A stretch of 25,000 nucleotides of DNA from Nemertoderma westbladi (taxonomy: Eukaryota > Xenacoelomorpha > Nemertodermatida > Nemertodermatidae), in contig JAUCBJ010000459.1 of NCBI GenBank assembly GCA_032718475.1, forward strand, positions 1-25,000. The letters are read 5' to 3'. A program made the position numbers and the translations under genes. This document shows positions 19,530 through 25,000 of this stretch, piece after piece (position 1 is the stretch's first letter; every line of letters begins with the position of its first letter). The notes beneath the pieces are model-generated. The model worked only from the letters and a program-made list of their open reading frames with translations. It did not search any database and had not been told where the DNA came from.

Positions 19530-20045
19530 CAGTGTGTAGAGGTAGGGGAGGGGGGGGGGGGGGAATGATTCACTTAAGTTCATAATTGATGTGTAGAGGG
19601 AAGAGAGAGTGGGGGGGGGGGGCATAGGAATGATTCACTTAAGTTCACTATTGATGTGTAGAGGGAGGAGAGAGTGGGGGGGGGGGGGGGGTCCATAGGA
19701 ATGATTCACTTAAGTTCACTATTGATGTGTAGAGGAAAGAGAGTGGGGGGGGGGGGTGGTCCATAGGAATGATTCACTTTAAGTTCACTATTGACGTGAA
19801 GAGGGAAGAGAGAGTGGGGGGGGGGGTCCATAGGAATGACTCACTTAAGTTTACTATTGATGTGTAGAGGGAGGAGAGAGTGGGGGGGGGGGGGGGGGGG
19901 GGGTGGGGGTCCATAGGAATGATTCAATTAAGTTCACTATTGATGTGTAGAGGGAAGAGAGAGTGGGGGGGGGGGGTCCATAGGAATGATTGACTTAAGT
20001 TCACTATTGATGTGTAGAGGGAAGAGAGAGTGGGGGGGGGGGGGC
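19530..20045. repeat. G-tract minisatellite, unit about 62-80 bp, eight G runs
   Basis: The unit GATTCACTTAAGTTCACTAT, then TGATGTGTAGAGGGAAGAGA, then a run of 9-25 G and TCCATAGGAAT, is repeated about eight times. Unit length varies mainly because the G run varies, with the longest run near 19882-19905. The final G run abuts the next minisatellite directly at 20045. Confidence 0.9.
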
Positions 20046-23000
20046 ATCTGGGTGAACCATCTCTACAAGAGTGAACCATCTCTACAAGAGTGAACCATCT
20101 CTACAAGAGTGAACCATCTCTACCTGAGTGAACCATCTCTACCTGAGTGAACCATCTCTACCTGAGTGAACCATCTCTACCTGAGTGAACCATCTCTACC
20201 TGAGTGAACCAACTCTATCTGGGTGAACCATCTCTACCTGAGTAAACAAACTCTACTCTGAGGTGAACCATCTCTACCTGAGTGAACCATCTCTACCTGA
20301 GTGAACCATCTCTACCTGAGTGAACCATCTCTACCTGATGTGAACCATCTCTACCTGAGTGAACCATCTCTACCTGAGTGAACCATCTCTACCTGAGTGA
20401 ACCATCTCTACCTGTGTGAACCATCTCTACCTGAGTGAACCAACTCTACTGGGTGAACCATCTCTACCTGAGTGAACCAACTCTACCTGGTGAACCATCT
20501 CTACCTGAGTGAACCAACTCTACCTGGGTGAACCATCTCTACCTGAGTGAACCAACTCTACCTGGGTGAACCATCTCTACCAGAGTGAACCATCTCTACC
20601 TGAGTGAACCATCTCTACCTGAGTGAACCATCTCTACAAGAGTGAACCAACTCCTGGGTGAACCATCTCTACATGAGTGAACAAACTCACTGGGTGAACC
20701 ATCTCTACATGAGTGAACCAACTCTGGGTGAACCATCTCTACATGAGTGAACCAATCTACTGGGTGAACCATCTCTACAAGAGTGAACAAACTCTGGGTG
20801 AACCATCTCTACAAGAGTGAACAAACTCTGGGTGAACCATCTCTACATGAGTGAACAAACTCTACTGGTGAACCATCTCTACATGAGTGAACAAACTCTG
20901 TGTGAGCAATCTCTACAAGAGTGAACAAACTCTGGGTGAACCATCTCTACATGAGTGAACAAACTCTGGGTGAACCATCTATACAAGAGTGAACAAACTC
21001 TGGGTGAACCATCTCTACATGAGTGAACAAACTCCTGGGTGAACCATCTCTACAAGAGTGAACAAACTCTGGGTGAACCATCTCTACAAGATTGAACAAA
21101 CTCTGGGTGAACCATCTCTACATGAGTGAACCAACTCTACTGGGTGAACCATCTCTACATGAGCGAACAAACTCTGGGTGAACAAACTCTGAGTGAACAA
21201 ACTCTACTGAGTGAACCAACTCTGAGTGAACAAACTCTGAGTGAACAAACTCTGAGTGAACAAACTCTGAGTGAACCAACTCTGAGTGAACAAACTCTGA
21301 GTGAACCAACTCTGAGTGAACAAACTCTGAGTGAACAAACTCTGAGTGAACAAACTCTGAGTGAACCAACTCTGAGTGAACAAACTCTGAGTGAACCAAC
21401 TCCTGAGTGAACCAACTCCTGAGTGAACCAACTCTGAGGAACAAACTCTGAGTGAACCAACTCTACCTGAGTGAACCAACTCTACCTGAGTGAACCAACT
21501 CTACCTGAGTGAACCAACTCTACCTGAGTGAACCAACTCTACCTGAGTGAACCAACTCTACCTGAGTGAACCAACTCTACCTGAGTGAACAAACTCTACC
21601 TGAGTGAACAAACTCTACCTGAGTGAACCAACTCTACCTGAGTGAACCAACTCTACCTGAGTGAACCAACTCTACCTGAGTGAACCAACTCTACCTGAGT
21701 GAACCAACTCTACCTGAGTGAACAAACTCTACCTGAGTGAACCAACTCTACCTGAGTGAACCAACTCTACCTGAGTGAACCAACTCTACCTGAGTGAACC
21801 AACTCTACCTGAGTGAACCAACTCTACCTGAGTGAACCAACTCTACCTGAGTGAACCAACTCTACCTGAGTGAACCAACTCTACCTGAGTGAACCAACTC
21901 TACCTGAGTGAACAAACTCTACCTGAGTGAACCAACTCTACCTGAGTGAACAAACTCTATCTGAGGTGAACCATCTCTACCAGAGTGAACCATCTGTGAG
22001 TAAACCAACTCTATCTAGGTGAACCATATCTACCTGAGTGAACCATCTCTACCTGAGTAAACAAACTCTATCTGGGTGAACCATCTCTACCTGAGTGAAC
22101 CATCTCTACCTGAGTGAACTATCTCTACCTGAGTGAACCAACTCTATCTGGGTCAACCATCTCTACCAGAGTGAACCATCTCTACCAGACCAGAGTGAAC
22201 CAACTCTATCTGGGTGAACCATCTCTAACTGAGTGAACCCTCTCTACCTGAGTGTACAAACTCTACCTGGGTGAACCATCTCTACCTGAGTGAACAAACT
22301 CTATCTGGGTGAACCATCTCTACCTGAGTAAACAAACTCTATTTGGGTAAACCATCTCTAACTGAGTGAACCATCTCTACCTGAGTGCTAGGTGAACCAT
22401 CTCTACCTGTGTGAACCATCTCTACCTGTGTGAACCATCTCTACCAGAGTGAACCATCTCTACCTGTGTGAACCATCTCTACCAGAGTGAACCATCTCTA
22501 CCTGAGTGAACCATCTCTACCTGAGTGAACCATCTCTACCTGTGTGAACCATCTCTACCTGAGTGAACCATCTCTACCTGTGTGAACCATCTCTACCTGA
22601 GTGAACCATCTCTACCTGTGTGAACCATCTCTACCTGAGTGAACCATCTCTACCTGAGTGAACCATCTCTACCTGAGTGAACCATCTCTACAAGAGTGAA
22701 CCATCTCTACCTGGGTGAACCATCTCTACAAGAGTGAACAAACTCTGGGTGAACCATCTCTACAAGAGTGAACAAACTCTGGGTGAACCATCTCTACAAG
22801 AGTGAACAAACTCTGGGTGAACCATCTCTACAAGAGTGAACAAACTCTGGGTGAACCATCTCTACAAGAGTGAACAAACTCTGGGTGAACCATCTCTACA
22901 AGAGTGAACAAACTCTGGGTGAACCATCTCTACAAGAGTGAACAAACTCTAGGTGAACCATCTCTACAAGAGTGAACAAACTCTGTGTGAACAATCTCTA

Positions 23001-25000
23001 CAAGAGTGAACAAACTCTGGGTGAACCATCTCTACAAGAGTGAACAAACTCTGGGTGAACCATCTATACAAGAGTGAACAAACTCTGGGTGAACCATCTC
23101 TACAAGAGTGAACAAACTCTGGGTGAACCATCTCTACAAGAGTGAACAAACTCTGGGTGAACCATCTCTACAAGATTGAACAAACTCTGGGTGAACCATC
23201 TCTACAAGAGTGAACAAACTCTGGGTGAACCATCTCTACAAGAGCGAACAAACTCTGGGTGAACAAACTCTGAGTGAACAAACTCTGAGTGAACAAACTC
23301 TGAGTGAACAAACTCTGAGTGAACAAACTCTGAGTGAACAAACTCTGAGTGAACAAACTCTGAGTGAACAAACTCTGAGTGAACAAACTCTGAGTGAACA
23401 AACTCTGAGTGAACAAACTCTGAGTGAACAAACTCTGAGTGAACAAACTCTGAGTGAACAAACTCTGAGTGAACAAACTCTGAGTGAACAAACTCTGAGT
23501 GAACAAACTCTGAGAGAACAAACTCTGAGTGAACAAACTCTACCTGAGTGAACAAACTCTACCTGAGTGAACAAACTCTACCTGAGTGAACAAACTCTAC
23601 CTGAGTGAACAAACTCTACCTGAGTGAACAAACTCTACCTGAGTGAACAAACTCTACCTGAGTGAACAAACTCTACCTGAGTGAACAAACTCTACCTGAG
23701 TGAACAAACTCTACCTGAGTGAACAAACTCTACCTGAGTGAACAAACTCTACCTGAGTGAACAAACTCTACCTGAGTGAACAAACTCTACCTGAGTGAAC
23801 AAACTCTACCTGAGTGAACAAACTCTACCTGAGTGAACAAACTCTACCTGAGTGAACAAACTCTACCTGAGTGAACAAACTCTACCTGAGTGAACAAACT
23901 CTACCTGAGTGAACAAACTCTACCTGAGTGAACAAACTCTACCTGAGTGAACAAACTCTACCTGAGTGAACAAACTCTACCTGAGTGAACAAACTCTACC
24001 TGAGTGAACAAACTCTACCTGAGTGAACAAACTCTATCTAGGTGAACCCTCTCTACCAGAGTGAACCATCTGTGAGTAAACAAACTCTATCTAGGTGAAC
24101 CATATCTACCACAGTGAACTATCTCTACCTGAGTAAACAAACTCTATCTGGGTGAACCATCTCTACCAGAGTGAACCATCTCTACCTGAGTGAACTATCT
24201 TTACCTGAGTGAACAAACTCTATCTGGGTCAACCATCTCTACCAGAGTGAACCATCTCTACCAGACCAGAGTGAACAAACTCTATCTGGGTGAACCATCT
24301 CTAACTGAGTGAACCCTCTCTACCTGAGTGTACAAACTCTACCTGGGTGAACCATCTCTACCTGAGTGAACAAACTCTATCTGGGTGAACCATCTGTACC
24401 TGAGTAAACAAACTCTATTTGGGTAAACCATCTCTAACAGAGTGAACCATCTCTACCTGAGTGCTAGGTGAACCATCTCTACCTGTGTGAACCATCTCTA
24501 CCTGTGTGAACCATCTCTACCAGAGTGAACCATCTCTACCTGTGTGAACCATCTCTACCAGAGTGAACCATCTCTACCTGTGTGAACCATCTCTACCAGA
24601 GTGAACCATCTCTACCTGTGTGAACCATCTCTACCAGAGTGAACCATCTCTACCTGTGTGAACCATCTCTACCAGAGTGAACCATCTCTACCTGTGTGAA
24701 CCATCTCTACCAGAGTGAACCATCTCTACCTGTGTGAACCATCTCTACCAGAGTGAACCATCTCTACAAGAGTGAACCATCTCTACCTGTGTGAACCATC
24801 TCTACAAGAGTGAACAAACTCTGGGTGAACCATCTCTACAAGAGTGAACAAACTCTGGGTGAACCATCTCCTCAAGAGTGAACAAACTCTGGGTGAACCA
24901 TCTCTACAAGAGTGAACAAACTCTGGGTGAACCATCTCTACAAGAGTGAACAAACTCTGGGTGAACCATCTCTACAAGAGTGAACAAACTCTGGGTGAAC
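20046..25000. repeat. 15/19 bp minisatellite with ~2.08 kb higher-order repeat, continuing past the window
   Basis: Built from interchangeable short units: GTGAACCATCTCTACCTGA and GTGAACCATCTCTACAAGA (19 bp), GTGAACCAACTCTACCTGA (19 bp), and GTGAACAAACTCTGA or ...TGG (15 bp). Distinctive strings recur at a constant offset: GAGCGAACAAACTCTGGG at 21161 and 23242 (2081 bp), CATCTGTGAGTAAAC at 21991 and 24067 (2076 bp), CTGAGTGCTAGGTG at 22381 and 24457 (2076 bp). Blocks of pure 15-mers (21175-21440, 23257-23540) leave all six frames open because 15 is a multiple of three; the resulting peptides are artefacts. Confidence 0.95.

Noticed and set aside
20596-23574. Several overlapping open frames of 64-122 codons on both strands (for example FTQSL-, VHSEF- or SEQTL-type repeat peptides)
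   Set aside because: They exist in all frames over the same bases because the 15 bp unit is a multiple of three; no start context, domain or unique sequence supports a protein.
20046-25000. CRISPR-like periodic repeats
   Set aside because: There are no unique spacers; all sequence between repeats is itself a repeat variant, and the context is eukaryotic.

Overview
The window is eukaryotic, almost certainly from an invertebrate animal rich in satellite DNA. The coding sequence reads in the standard code. It has a GT-AG type intron candidate and belongs to an animal-type Helitron (Helentron/Helitron2 class). A crustacean-like or other aquatic invertebrate host is only a guess. I see no host genes, rRNA, tRNA or CRISPR.

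Layout. (1) 1-7584 is non-coding repeat DNA: copies of a roughly 500 bp dispersed module ('family A') at 2-908, 4061-4330 and 6531-7584. They enclose two different tandem arrays, a ~470 bp unit array (1317-3805) and a satellite with an exact 317 bp period (about 5040-6480). (2) 7585-9060 is AT-rich, with a 46 bp minisatellite and a degenerate AAAAGAC/AAAAGTC simple repeat. (3) About 9079-19379 is one autonomous Helitron on the minus strand. From its 3' end upwards it has two adjacent strong hairpins (9079-9128), three tandem copies of a ~500 bp 3' sequence (9209-10610), and a long broken reading frame (10734-18782) preceded by a probable spliced exon (19137-19379). (4) 19530-20045 is a G-tract minisatellite of about 66 bp units. 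(5) 20046-25000, running off the window, is a 15/19 bp minisatellite organised into a higher-order repeat of about 2.08 kb.

The Helitron protein, read from its N-terminus, has these parts: a Pro/Ser-rich leader; an OTU-type cysteine protease; an acidic linker and a CxxC...CxxC zinc ribbon; the Helitron N-terminal region; an HUH/two-tyrosine Rep nuclease; a complete PIF1-family SF1B helicase; and, at the extreme C-terminus, a GIY-YIG nuclease domain resembling SLX1. Rep would nick and join single strands, the helicase would unwind, and OTU may act on host ubiquitin. The GIY-YIG domain sits where some Helentrons carry an unrelated AP-endonuclease-like domain, and it is the most interesting feature here. 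The protein is split over three frames by two frameshifts of opposite sense (near 18156-18100 and at the C5 run 15299-15303). This copy is therefore either recently disabled, mis-sequenced at homopolymers, or uses recoding.
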